Origin: Rothia halotolerans
GTDB taxonomy: Bacteria > Actinomycetota > Actinomycetes > Actinomycetales > Micrococcaceae
Assembly (NCBI RefSeq): GCF_004136635.1
Contig: NZ_NOIU01000005.1
Location: 62,001-126,000, forward strand
Direction: 5' to 3'
Length of the DNA stretch: 64,000 nt
The translations under genes were made by a program, and so were the position numbers. The first letter of the stretch is position 1. Each line of letters starts with the position of its first letter. Below the pieces are notes generated by a model. The model was not told where the DNA came from and searched no databases. It saw only the letters and a list, made by a program, of their open reading frames with translations. This document shows positions 54,001 through 60,503 of this stretch, in pieces.

Positions 54001-54885
54001 CACGGTGCGCACGCCGTAGCGCTGGAGCAGGCTCTTGCGGCGGGCCATGGACATGCCCGCGACCTGCAGGACGTCGCGGTGCTCGGCGATCTGCGCCTCG
54101 CAGTGGGGGCAGCGGCCGCAGCGGGCGACGTCGTCGGCGAACCAGCCCACCGGCTCCCGGCGGCGCAGGTGAGCGGCGGTCATGGCCTCGAAGCGCTCCC
54201 GGCGCTCGCGGTAGACGGCCAGGAAGTCCCCGACGTCGAAGCTCGCCTGCTCCCGGTCCCCCAGGATCAGCGTGACCCGGTCCGAGACCGGGATCCCGGC
54301 CGCGGCCAGCTGATCCGCGTAGGCGGCGAGCTGCAGCAGCGCCGTGACCTTGGCGTGGCGGGCGAGCTTGGTGTCGTAGACGGCGTAGGAGCCGTCCGGC
54401 TCGCGGATCAGGAAGTCGGAGCGGCCGTGGAAGCGGCCGTCGTAGAAGGAGGCCTGGAAGACGACGTCGGCGCCCTCCCGCAGCGCCCGCACGGACTCCT
54501 CGTGCTTGGCGGCCAGGGTCGCGTGGTCCATCCGGCGGGCCGGCTCGATCTCGTAGACCCCGCTGCCCCCGCCCTGCCCGGCGTCCTCGGAGCCCGACGA
54601 CGACGCCGCCCGGAACGGCCCGTACTGCGTCTTGAGTTCCTCCAGGACGGCGGCCTCGTGCTCGTCACCCAGCCGGGACGTGCGCTCCAGCATGAGGTCC
54701 TCGGGGACGTCCAGGCGGGGGACGCGGCCCAGCTTCTCGTCCAGGATGCGCAGGGTGGCCCAGGGGCACTCGGCGGCGCGCACGAGGTCGCTGGCCGAGT
54801 AGACGAGTGAGCGGGGCGGCACGGCGGCGTCGAGCTGATCCGGGCTCGCGGCCGATGGGGCAGCGGGGGCCTGCACGAAGAACAC
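51013..54885 (-). CDS. TM0106-type RecB-like nuclease fused to SF1 helicase
   Basis: The 1290-residue protein has a RecB-like nuclease half and an SF1 helicase half. Nuclease part: SASDLVRAAECPWATLRIL (Cys40), GRSDFLI (near residue 150), YAVYDTKLARHAKVTAL with the Asp/Lys of PD-(D/E)xK nucleases (near 167), and the Cys cluster CGRCPHC (near 253), which may hold an iron-sulfur cluster. A ribonuclease-H-like segment with DIFFDFEGDPLW (near 365) and DCVSTLRLRDWL (near 555) follows. Helicase part: VQGPPGTGKSFVGSHV (Walker A, near 893), LLVIDEAGQYSLAN (Walker B, near 1003) and GTVDKFQGQEAPVVIVSM (near 1195). The role is presumably DNA repair or defence; unproven. Confidence 0.88.
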   Translation of the reverse strand: MFFVQAPAAPSAASPDQLDAAVPPRSLVYSASDLVRAAECPWATLRILDEKLGRVPRLDVPEDLMLERTSRLGDEHEAAVLEELKTQYGPFRAASSSGSEDAGQGGGSGVYEIEPARRMDHATLAAKHEESVRALREGADVVFQASFYDGRFHGRSDFLIREPDGSYAVYDTKLARHAKVTALLQLAAYADQLAAAGIPVSDRVTLILGDREQASFDVGDFLAVYRERRERFEAMTAAHLRRREPVGWFADDVARCGRCPHCEAQIAEHRDVLQVAGMSMARRKSLLQRYGVRTVEDLAGLPEHDERGHRLPESVRQAQRQARMQCGLAEPDGTVSYVDAAGEQRTVSYTVEDPAPLRRIPRADAGDIFFDFEGDPLWQDAHDSSWGIEYLFGVVEAPPGDGIRTGSAEHEPRFIPFWAHSRAEEKQALLDFLAYVRERRQRYPGMKIYHYANYEKRALRDLAARHGVGEEDVDDLLRHEVLVDLYDAVRSAVRISQPSYSIKKLEPLYMGEDLRGGDVTDAAASVVAYADYCLARDAGEEAEARRILDSIHDYNRYDCVSTLRLRDWLLGLAGRDAAEEAAAPPTALLPDPEAEELDDARISPVEASLNHFVETATPEGTGLDPEELERTVRAVAMVSSATGYHRRERKQFWWAHFDRLSAPVSEWEGQRDVVLFERLAVTEDWHVPGPRARTERRRLAGTARIADGSGLKPGASGLFGMYGAPLPGYLADKVLQSQERLDALSGGNAPVVTRASDARAAVESIEPAGAEGIYRVEVLETRPQGSDAFPQLPLALTPAAPIRTQAQEDSLAELAQEVDAALWSGPGGTARLPHGAGLDILTRRAPRLTGEGPLPQPDDAEHAAAELPMVSAIHAAVAHLDDSYLAVQGPPGTGKSFVGSHVIGRLVAEGWKIGVVAQSHAVIENLLRGCIKNGAVPGEAIAKAKPRAVKKAEDDVEPPPPPPWRQIGPKEIPGFLAEEGGRIYGGTAWDFANQDRFEPGALDLLVIDEAGQYSLANMLAVSRAARSMLLLGDPQQLPQVTQGSHPYPVDESALGWLSAGERTLPAEFGYFLDASWRMHPRLCAPVSRLSYRGRLRSAPAAAGRALAATPPGVYRLDIGHLGNATSSREEARGVVRVAQQFLGRRWRRAPDQEERPLEPADVLVVAAYNAQVDAISQALAEAGLADADQEGIRVGTVDKFQGQEAPVVIVSMAASSAEEVPRGMDFLLSPNRLNVAVSRGQWCAVIVSSPSLTDYWPATPEALAILGGFVTLRREAKAWEAVERKGDSRE

Positions 54886-55435
54886 GTCTGCCTCCTAGTG
54901 TGCTGGGACTGGTCCCCCGTCAGGGGTGTGACGAGGGGCTTTGGGCGTTGGCTCCAGCGTAGGGGAGGGGACTGACAAGTTAAGGCCGGAGCTGCCTGAG
55001 AGGGGAAGACGCCACCCGACCGAGGAAAGTTCTGGGATTCCGCCCCGTGTGGGCAGGGATCGTGCGGATTTAACGGTTCCTTCACCGTTTTCTGTCCGTG
55101 AGCCATTTTTTGCTTTCACGGACACGATGTATTGCGATGGTGAGGGTGGAGGCTCCCCTGTGTGACCTTCGGTGGGATCGCTCCCTCTCGGGGAGAAGAT
55201 TCTGGCGGGTGGCCGGCATCTCTGGGGCGCCTCTAGAAGCCCTCTGGTGAAGGTGGCAGTGAGGATACTGAGCAGTACATGATGATGGCCACCTCCGCAA
55301 GTCGGTGGTCTTTTCGGGGGAAATAAAAGGGAATAAATGGACAAGATTTGAACGAACCTGATGTGCTATGGAGAGTCTCCGCTCCTGTGTGATGGAGGCA
55401 TCACTCACGCCCTTTCAAAGAAGAATGAGGATACC
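54886..55435. other. AT-richer intergenic region upstream of the Excalibur gene
   Basis: These 550 bases hold no gene I can support. Composition is clearly less GC-rich than the window average. A terminator-like hairpin with a TTTT tail lies at 55289-55314 on the plus strand, and GAGGA at about 55427 is the ribosome site of the Excalibur gene. A transcribed leader or small RNA ending at 55314 is possible but not shown. Confidence 0.55.
55289..55314 (+). terminator. Terminator-like hairpin in the Excalibur upstream region
   Basis: CCACC (55289-55293) pairs with GGTGG (55304-55308), and TCTTTT follows directly. The stem is short but the T-run is one of few in the window. It could end an upstream short transcript or act as an attenuator for the gene 122 bases further on. 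Confidence 0.4.
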
Positions 55436-56089
55436 TTGAAGAAGACCACCGCCACCGTGGCGCTCGCCGCTGCCGTCGGATTCTCTGCTCTCGCCACCAC
55501 CCCGGCCATGGCCGCTCCGTTCCAGTACCAGAATTGCACCGAGGCCAAGTCTGACGGGTCCTACAACCTCCAGGCGGGCGACTACGGATATGGTCCGCAC
55601 CTGGATGGGAACGATAACGACGGCATCGGCTGTGAAGACAGCAGCGTCATCGGCAACCCTAAGAACAACCAGGTCGTTCAGCAGCCCGAGGTTCCGGTCG
55701 CCGAACAACCGAACAGCATCGGCACCGCCTTCGAGAACTGCACCGCCGCTCGCGAGGCCGGCTACACCGACATCCCCTCCACCTCGCCCCTGTACGGCCC
55801 CCACCTGGATCGTGACAAGGACGGCTACGGCTGCGATGCCAGCGGCGCCGACGAGATCGCGGATCCCCAGATCGAGGGTGTCGACGGTGGCACCGGCGTC
55901 GGAGCCGAGAACTGGGATCAGCAGTGGACTGCTGACGACCAGCAGGTCGCTCAGCTGCCCGCCGGCGGCGCCGACACCGGCGTCGCGCAGGAGTCCTCCA
56001 ACAGCACGGGTGCCCTCACCCTGGGGGGCGGTCTCCTCGTCGTTGTGGCCGGTGTCGCCTTCATGCTGCGTCGCCGTGCTCAGGCCTAG
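55436..56089 (+). CDS. Excalibur-domain surface protein with sortase-type C-terminus
   Basis: The 217-residue protein starts at TTG 55436 (GAGGA upstream) with a signal peptide KKTTATVALAAAVGFSALA, cleavage near TTPAMAA. Two Excalibur domains follow: FQYQNCTEAKSDGSYN to DGNDNDGIGCED and FENCTAAREAGYTDI to DRDKDGYGCDAS; the DxDxDGxGC ends match Ca2+-binding loops. After an acidic linker comes AQLPAGGADTGVAQE, then a hydrophobic helix (ALTLGGGLLVVVAGVAFML) and RRRAQA: the sorting-signal layout. The residues around LPAGGADTG differ from LPxTG and may suit the class F sortase coded 42 bases downstream. Not previously seen by me in an exact match. Confidence 0.8.
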   Translation: MKKTTATVALAAAVGFSALATTPAMAAPFQYQNCTEAKSDGSYNLQAGDYGYGPHLDGNDNDGIGCEDSSVIGNPKNNQVVQQPEVPVAEQPNSIGTAFENCTAAREAGYTDIPSTSPLYGPHLDRDKDGYGCDASGADEIADPQIEGVDGGTGVGAENWDQQWTADDQQVAQLPAGGADTGVAQESSNSTGALTLGGGLLVVVAGVAFMLRRRAQA

Positions 56090-56118
56090 TCCTGAAGCGC
56101 CCGCTGGACTGATCGGAA

Positions 56119-56131
56119 TATTCTGATTCGT
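56119..56131 (+). promoter_or_regulatory. Probable leaderless promoter of the sortase gene
   Basis: TATTCT (56119-56124) ends seven bases before the ATG and no ribosome-binding purines are present, the geometry of a leaderless mRNA. It gives the sortase its own promoter, in addition to any read-through from the Excalibur gene. Confidence 0.5.
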
Positions 56132-56815
56132 ATGACCAGCACCTCCATCGGCCGCCACGGATGCCTTGCAGCATCCGTGGCGGTCGTTCTGCTCGCCCTG
56201 ACCGGTTGTGGCGGAAACGGGCAGGAGGCTGGGGAGAGTGTGCCCTCCACGTCATCGGCCTCGGCGTCCCCCCGGACGGTCCCGTCTCCCGAGTCGACGA
56301 CATCACCCGCCGCCTCAGTGGCTACGCCCTCTTCCAACGCCGCCGACCAGCTCCCAGTCATGGAGGAGTCCGTCCCGGAGGCCGTGCGCATCCCCTCAGC
56401 CGGTACGGATTCGGAACTACTGCATCTCGGCCTGCGCGATGACGGGTCCTTGGACGTCCCCCCGGGTGAGCCCGGTTCCCCGGCGGCCTGGTATGACAAG
56501 TCACCGACCCCGGGCGAACGCGGTCCTGCTGTGCTGCTGGGCCACGTCAACGACACCGAGGGCGGCGACGGCGTCTTCGCGGGCCTGCGCGACCTCGAGT
56601 CCGGCGACGAGGTCGAGATCGCCCGTGAGGACGGCTCCACCGCCGTCTTCACCGTGGACCACGGCGAGCAGTACTCCAAGGACGACTTCCCGACCCAGAA
56701 GGTCTACGGCAACACCGCTGGCTCCGAGCTGCGCCTGATCACCTGCGACGGTTACGACCCCGATACAGGGCTCTTCGATGACAACTACGTGGTCTACGCG
56801 AAGCTCGTGGAATGA
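56132..56815 (+). CDS. Class F sortase, lipoprotein-like, catalytic Arg apparently replaced
   Basis: The 227-residue protein has a lipobox (LLALTGCGG, Cys near residue 29), then a 50-residue Ser/Pro/Thr spacer and a sortase barrel: EAVRIPSAGTDSELLHLGLR, WYDKSPTPGERGPAVLLGHV (His138), VFAGLRDLESGDEV, DFPTQKVY and LRLITCDGYDPDTGLFDDN (Cys205). This ordering is that of class F sortases. The catalytic Arg usually sits about 12 residues after the Cys, before the last Asn-Val-Val-Val strand; here that position is Asp (GLFDDNYVVY). Whether it transpeptidates is therefore open. A C-terminal lipid-type anchor instead of a helix is also unusual. Confidence 0.85.
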   Translation: MTSTSIGRHGCLAASVAVVLLALTGCGGNGQEAGESVPSTSSASASPRTVPSPESTTSPAASVATPSSNAADQLPVMEESVPEAVRIPSAGTDSELLHLGLRDDGSLDVPPGEPGSPAAWYDKSPTPGERGPAVLLGHVNDTEGGDGVFAGLRDLESGDEVEIAREDGSTAVFTVDHGEQYSKDDFPTQKVYGNTAGSELRLITCDGYDPDTGLFDDNYVVYAKLVE

Positions 56816-56910
56816 AGGAGCCATCACGCCATCGGATCGGGTAGCTTGCGTCCGTTCGGTACCCCTCTGCTGAGATCCTCTGTATCGTCGCCATCTCCCC
56901 GCAGGCGGTA

Positions 56911-56920
56911 GGGGGGGGGG
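56911..56920. repeat. Poly-G tract
   Basis: Ten consecutive G bases lie between the convergent sortase and LacI-family genes, 20 bases beyond the LacI stop codon. Long homopolymers may vary between cells, but this one is outside both frames. Confidence 0.9.
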
Positions 56921-56939
56921 CAGTGCCGGCGGCGATGCT

Positions 56940-57932
56940 CTACCCCGTACTCTCCCGCACCATCAGCTCGGGCTCGAATCGCTGGTCGGCCGGACGGCCC
57001 TCTCCCCTCAGCTGCCTCAGAAGGAGCTCCGCCGCCGCCGCGCCCATCTCGGCGGCCGGCTGCCGCACCGTGCTCAGCGGGACGGCAGCCTGGGCGGCGA
57101 AGGCGATGTCGTCGTAGCCGATCACCTCGATGTCCTCGGGCACCGAGAGCCCCGCCTTGAGGCAGGCCTGCAGGGCGCCGAGCGCGACGAGGTCGTTGCT
57201 GCACACGAGGACCTCCGGGCGCGCTCTGGAGAGGGCGAGGACCCGGGAGGCGGCGTCGACGCCGTCGGCCATCGTCACATCGGGTGTCTCGAGGATCTCC
57301 AGTCGAGCCCCCCGGGCGTCGACGGTCGTCCGAACTCCCGTGAGCCGGTCCATGACCTGGTGATTGACGGAGCACGCACCGAGAAACGCGATGTGCCGAG
57401 CGCCGCGCGCGAGCGCATGCTCACCCGCGAGGCGGCCACCTAGCTCGTCATCGAGAGATACAGTCGGCACGTCCGCGCCGACGCGGCAGGGATCGTCCAG
57501 GATCGTCACCGCCATACCCGCGTCCTCCCGCCAGCGCTCCAGTCGGGAGGAGACGTCCACCTGGGGCACGATGGCGACGCCGGCCACGCGGCGGGCGGCG
57601 AGGAAGTCGAGGTGGGCCTCTTCCCGCTGTGCTGATCGGCCGCTGTTGAAGAGCACCACGGAATAGCCCCCGGCCTCCGCGGTGCGCTCGAAACCCCGGC
57701 TGAGCTCAGCGAAGTAGGGGATCCATGCGTCCAGGACCACCAGGCCGAGCACCGCGGAGCGCCCGCTCTTGAGCTCCGCGGCGATGCCGTTGGGGACGTA
57801 CCCCAGTTCGGCGACGGCGGCGGCGATGCGCTGCTTCGCCTTCTCGCTGACCAGATCAGGCCGGTTGAAGTAGTTGGAGACGTGCGAGGGTGCGACGTCG
57901 GCCCGCTGGGCCACTTCGCGTCTGCTGACCAC
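56940..57932 (-). CDS. LacI-family transcriptional regulator
   Basis: The 330-residue regulator has the LacI helix-turn-helix at the N-terminus (VSRREVAQRADVAPSHVSNY, then KQRIAAAVAELGYVPNGIAA hinge helix) and a periplasmic-binding-type sensor domain (VLGLVVLDAWIPYFAEL, IAFLGACSVNHQVMDRLTGV, PEDIEVIGYDDIAFA). The GTG at 57932 aligns with family starts and has AGGGGAG nine bases upstream; earlier ATGs at 57980 and 58025 add a tail without homology. It is divergent from the RbtT-type transporter, which carries a LacI-like operator. The effector is probably a sugar or sugar acid. Confidence 0.9.
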   Translation of the reverse strand: MVSRREVAQRADVAPSHVSNYFNRPDLVSEKAKQRIAAAVAELGYVPNGIAAELKSGRSAVLGLVVLDAWIPYFAELSRGFERTAEAGGYSVVLFNSGRSAQREEAHLDFLAARRVAGVAIVPQVDVSSRLERWREDAGMAVTILDDPCRVGADVPTVSLDDELGGRLAGEHALARGARHIAFLGACSVNHQVMDRLTGVRTTVDARGARLEILETPDVTMADGVDAASRVLALSRARPEVLVCSNDLVALGALQACLKAGLSVPEDIEVIGYDDIAFAAQAAVPLSTVRQPAAEMGAAAAELLLRQLRGEGRPADQRFEPELMVRESTG

Positions 57933-58046
57933 CGTGTGAGTCTCCCCTCTCGGGCCGCACAGGGTCGTGCCCATCTCCATTGTCTCGCACTCCTCCACGG
58001 CGGAATAGGCGGGCGCCTGTTCCACGATGATGACCGAGCGCGCTTC

Positions 58047-58076
58047 TTGACACGAGTCAAGTGCTGTTATTCACTG
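58047..58076 (+). promoter_or_regulatory. Promoter and LacI-type operator of the sugar region
   Basis: CTTGACACGAGTCAAG (58047-58062) is a 16-base inverted repeat with a central CG, as in LacI-family operators. It contains a consensus -35 TTGACA (58048-58053); TTCACT (58071-58076) is at 17-base spacing. Binding of the divergent LacI regulator would block RNA polymerase. Confidence 0.65.
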
Positions 58077-58115
58077 TACCTACTGCCACGCAGAAGGAGT
58101 CAAAGGAGACCCGCT

Positions 58116-59378
58116 ATGTCCGCATCATCGACGGTCGCCCCGGCCGGCCCGCGCAGGATCCTCGGCCTGCCCAAAGCACTGCTCATCGGCCTCCTGGGCC
58201 TGCTCGTGTTCCTGATCGGCGACGGCCTGGAGACGGGCTACCTGGCCTCCTTCCTCGCCGACCGCGGCTTCGAGCAGCAGGTCATCGCGGTCACCCTGAC
58301 CCTCTACGGAGTGAGCGCCGCGATCGCCTCCTGGCTCGCGGCGGCGCTGAGCCAGATCTACGGGCCCCGGAAGGTGATGTACGCCGGCGCCGCGATCTTC
58401 GTGGTGCTCCACGTCGGCTTCATCTCCGGCATCGTGCTCGACAACTATCCGCTCATGCTCGTCAGTTATGCGCTTCGCGGCTTCGGCTACCCGATGTTCG
58501 CCTACGCCTTCCTGGTGTGGCTGACCGCCGCCGCGCTGCCGCGGTACATGGGGACCGCCGTCGGAGCCTTCTGGTTCTTCTACTCCGCCGGCTTCGCGGC
58601 CTTGGCCCCGCTGGCGGCCGGGTTCCTCCTCCCGCTGTTCGGTCCGCTCAACACCCTGTGGATCGGGTGGGTCCTGGTGATCCTCGGAACCGTCATCATG
58701 GCCTTCAACCGGGACCCCCACGGCAACCACCGCGACGATGTCGTGGAGGGGACGCACCCCCTCAAGTCCGTGTTCTCCTCGCTGACCCTGCTCTGGGAGG
58801 ACCGCCGGGTGGCGACGGGCGCGTTCATCCGGATGGTCAACTCGATCCCGCAGTACGGCTTCATCGCCTTCATGCCGATCTACTACACCACGGTCCTGGG
58901 CTTCGAGCTCCAGCAGTGGCTCACGGTCTCCTCCGCGATGTTCGTCTCCAACATCCTGTTCAACATGCTCGCGGGATGGCTCGGCGACCGGATCGGCCTG
59001 GCGCGGGTGGTCCGGTACATGGGCTCGCTGGGCTGCGCGGTGACGACCCTGGCCTTCTGGCTCGTCCCCGAGCTGACGCACAGCTATCCGGCGGCGATGC
59101 TGACCTCCGTGCTGTTCGGCGCCACCCTTGCCGGCTTCGTGCCGCTCTCCGCGCTCATGCCTCTGATGCACCCCGAGCGCCATGCGGCGTCGATCGCCTG
59201 CCTGAACCTCGGGTCCGGACTGGCGATCGCCGTGGGGCCCGCCATCGTCGCGGTCTTCTACACCACCACCGGGGTGCAGGGCGTCATGTTGATCTTCGCG
59301 GGGCTGTACCTGCTCGCCTTCCTGATGACCTTCATGCTTCCGGACCGGCAGAGGGAGCTCGTGCTCCGCAGCGCCTGA
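58116..59378 (+). CDS. MFS transporter, RbtT/DalT/CsbX (polyol) type
   Basis: The 420-residue protein has 12 helices. The opening LLGLLVFLIGDGLETGYLAS, ASWLAAALSQIYGPRKVMYAG and the ALRGFGYPMFAYAFLVWLTA segment are typical of ribitol/arabitol (RbtT/DalT) and CsbX transporters. An in-frame extension to 57882 exists but AAAGGAG lies just upstream of the ATG at 58116, which is preferred. It follows the operator at 58047 and precedes an epimerase, so the substrate is probably a pentitol, ketose or related polyol taken up for epimerisation. Confidence 0.85.
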   Translation: MSASSTVAPAGPRRILGLPKALLIGLLGLLVFLIGDGLETGYLASFLADRGFEQQVIAVTLTLYGVSAAIASWLAAALSQIYGPRKVMYAGAAIFVVLHVGFISGIVLDNYPLMLVSYALRGFGYPMFAYAFLVWLTAAALPRYMGTAVGAFWFFYSAGFAALAPLAAGFLLPLFGPLNTLWIGWVLVILGTVIMAFNRDPHGNHRDDVVEGTHPLKSVFSSLTLLWEDRRVATGAFIRMVNSIPQYGFIAFMPIYYTTVLGFELQQWLTVSSAMFVSNILFNMLAGWLGDRIGLARVVRYMGSLGCAVTTLAFWLVPELTHSYPAAMLTSVLFGATLAGFVPLSALMPLMHPERHAASIACLNLGSGLAIAVGPAIVAVFYTTTGVQGVMLIFAGLYLLAFLMTFMLPDRQRELVLRSA

Positions 59379-59550
59379 GCCCGTCCCCAACCGTCCGCGC
59401 CGGTGACGACTCGTCGATCGGCATGACGACTCGTCGCTCTCCGCCGCGGGCCGACGATCCCCAGACCATCTGACCGTCCTCACGACCATCCGGCCGTCCT
59501 CGCGGCGAGTCGATGCCTCTCACGACCATCCGATAATTCAGGAGAATGAC

Positions 59551-60429
59551 ATGACCACCACCTACGGCATCCATGCCAGCGTCTTCGTCGGGGGCTGGAG
59601 CCCCGAGGAGACCCGCTCCGCGGTGCGCCGCGCCGCCGACGCCGGATACGACCTGCTCGAGGTGACCGCCTCGGACCTCTCCGAGATCGACCCGAACCTG
59701 CTGGGGGAGGAGCTGCGATCCGCTGGGATGCAGGCCTCGGCTTCCCTGGGGCTCGGCTTTGACCGCGACGTCAACAACGAGGACCCCCAGGTCGTCCAGC
59801 GGGGTGTGGACTTCCTGGTCGACGCCGTCGGGCTGGTGGAGGGCCTCGGCTCGGACTACCTGTGCGGCTGCCTCTACTCGACGCTCGGCAAGTACTCCGC
59901 GCCCGCCACGCCGAAGGCCCGCGCCAACGCCGTCGCCGCGCTGCGCGAGGTCGCCCGGGCGGCATCCGAGCGCGGCATCCGGCTCGGCGTCGAGGTGGTC
60001 AACCGCTACGAGACCAACCTGTTCAACACCGTGCGGGACGCCCTGGGCTTCATCGACGAGGTGGGTGAGGACAATGTGTACCTGCACCTGGACACGTACC
60101 ATGCCAACATCGAGGAGGGGGATCTGCGTCGCCCGGTGCTCGACGCCGGTGACCGCCTCGCGTACGTCCACATCGGCGAGAGCCACCGCGGTTACCTCGG
60201 CTCGGGCACCATCGACTTCCCGGCGTTCTTCCGGGCTCTCGTGGAGACCGGCTACGAGGGGCCGATCACGTTCGAGTCCTTCTCCTCGGCCGTCGTCGAC
60301 CCCGCACTGTCCAACAACCTCGCGGTGTGGCGCAACCTGTGGGACGACGGCGACGACCTCGCCCGGCACGCCCTGCGCTTCATGAAGGACGGGATGCAGG
60401 CGGCTCGTGCCTGCTACGGCAAGGTCTGA
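59551..60429 (+). CDS. Ketose 3-epimerase-like sugar isomerase (DTE family)
   Basis: The 292-residue TIM-barrel protein resembles D-tagatose/D-psicose 3-epimerases. The metal and acid-base residues are visible: Glu in GVEVVNRYETN (near residue 150), Asp in LHLDTYHANIEE (near 183), His in YVHIGESHRGYLG (near 209) and Glu in ITFESFSSA (near 244). These four form the Mn2+ site in characterised members. CAGGAG lies just upstream of the ATG. The gene follows the MFS transporter by 170 bases; that gap contains short direct repeats (GACGACTCGTCG, ACGACCATCCG) of unknown meaning. Confidence 0.87.
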   Translation: MTTTYGIHASVFVGGWSPEETRSAVRRAADAGYDLLEVTASDLSEIDPNLLGEELRSAGMQASASLGLGFDRDVNNEDPQVVQRGVDFLVDAVGLVEGLGSDYLCGCLYSTLGKYSAPATPKARANAVAALREVARAASERGIRLGVEVVNRYETNLFNTVRDALGFIDEVGEDNVYLHLDTYHANIEEGDLRRPVLDAGDRLAYVHIGESHRGYLGSGTIDFPAFFRALVETGYEGPITFESFSSAVVDPALSNNLAVWRNLWDDGDDLARHALRFMKDGMQAARACYGKV

Positions 60430-60463
60430 GGCGCCTCGGGTGCGGCGACGGCGGGGCATCGCA

Positions 60464-60497
60464 GGGGCGGGGCATCGCAGCAGCGACGCCCCGCCCC
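60464..60497. terminator. Bidirectional terminator between epimerase and GntP genes
   Basis: GGGGCGGGGC (60464-60473) pairs perfectly with GCCCCGCCCC (60488-60497) around a 14-base loop. It lies between convergent genes ending at 60429 and 60504. Confidence 0.8.
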
Positions 60498-60503
60498 ATC
60501 GCC

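Noticed and set aside
56868-56885. CTGAGA upstream of the LacI gene end as a thiamine (TPP) element
   Set aside because: It lies between two convergent gene ends, the rest of the TPP consensus is missing, and no thiamine gene follows.
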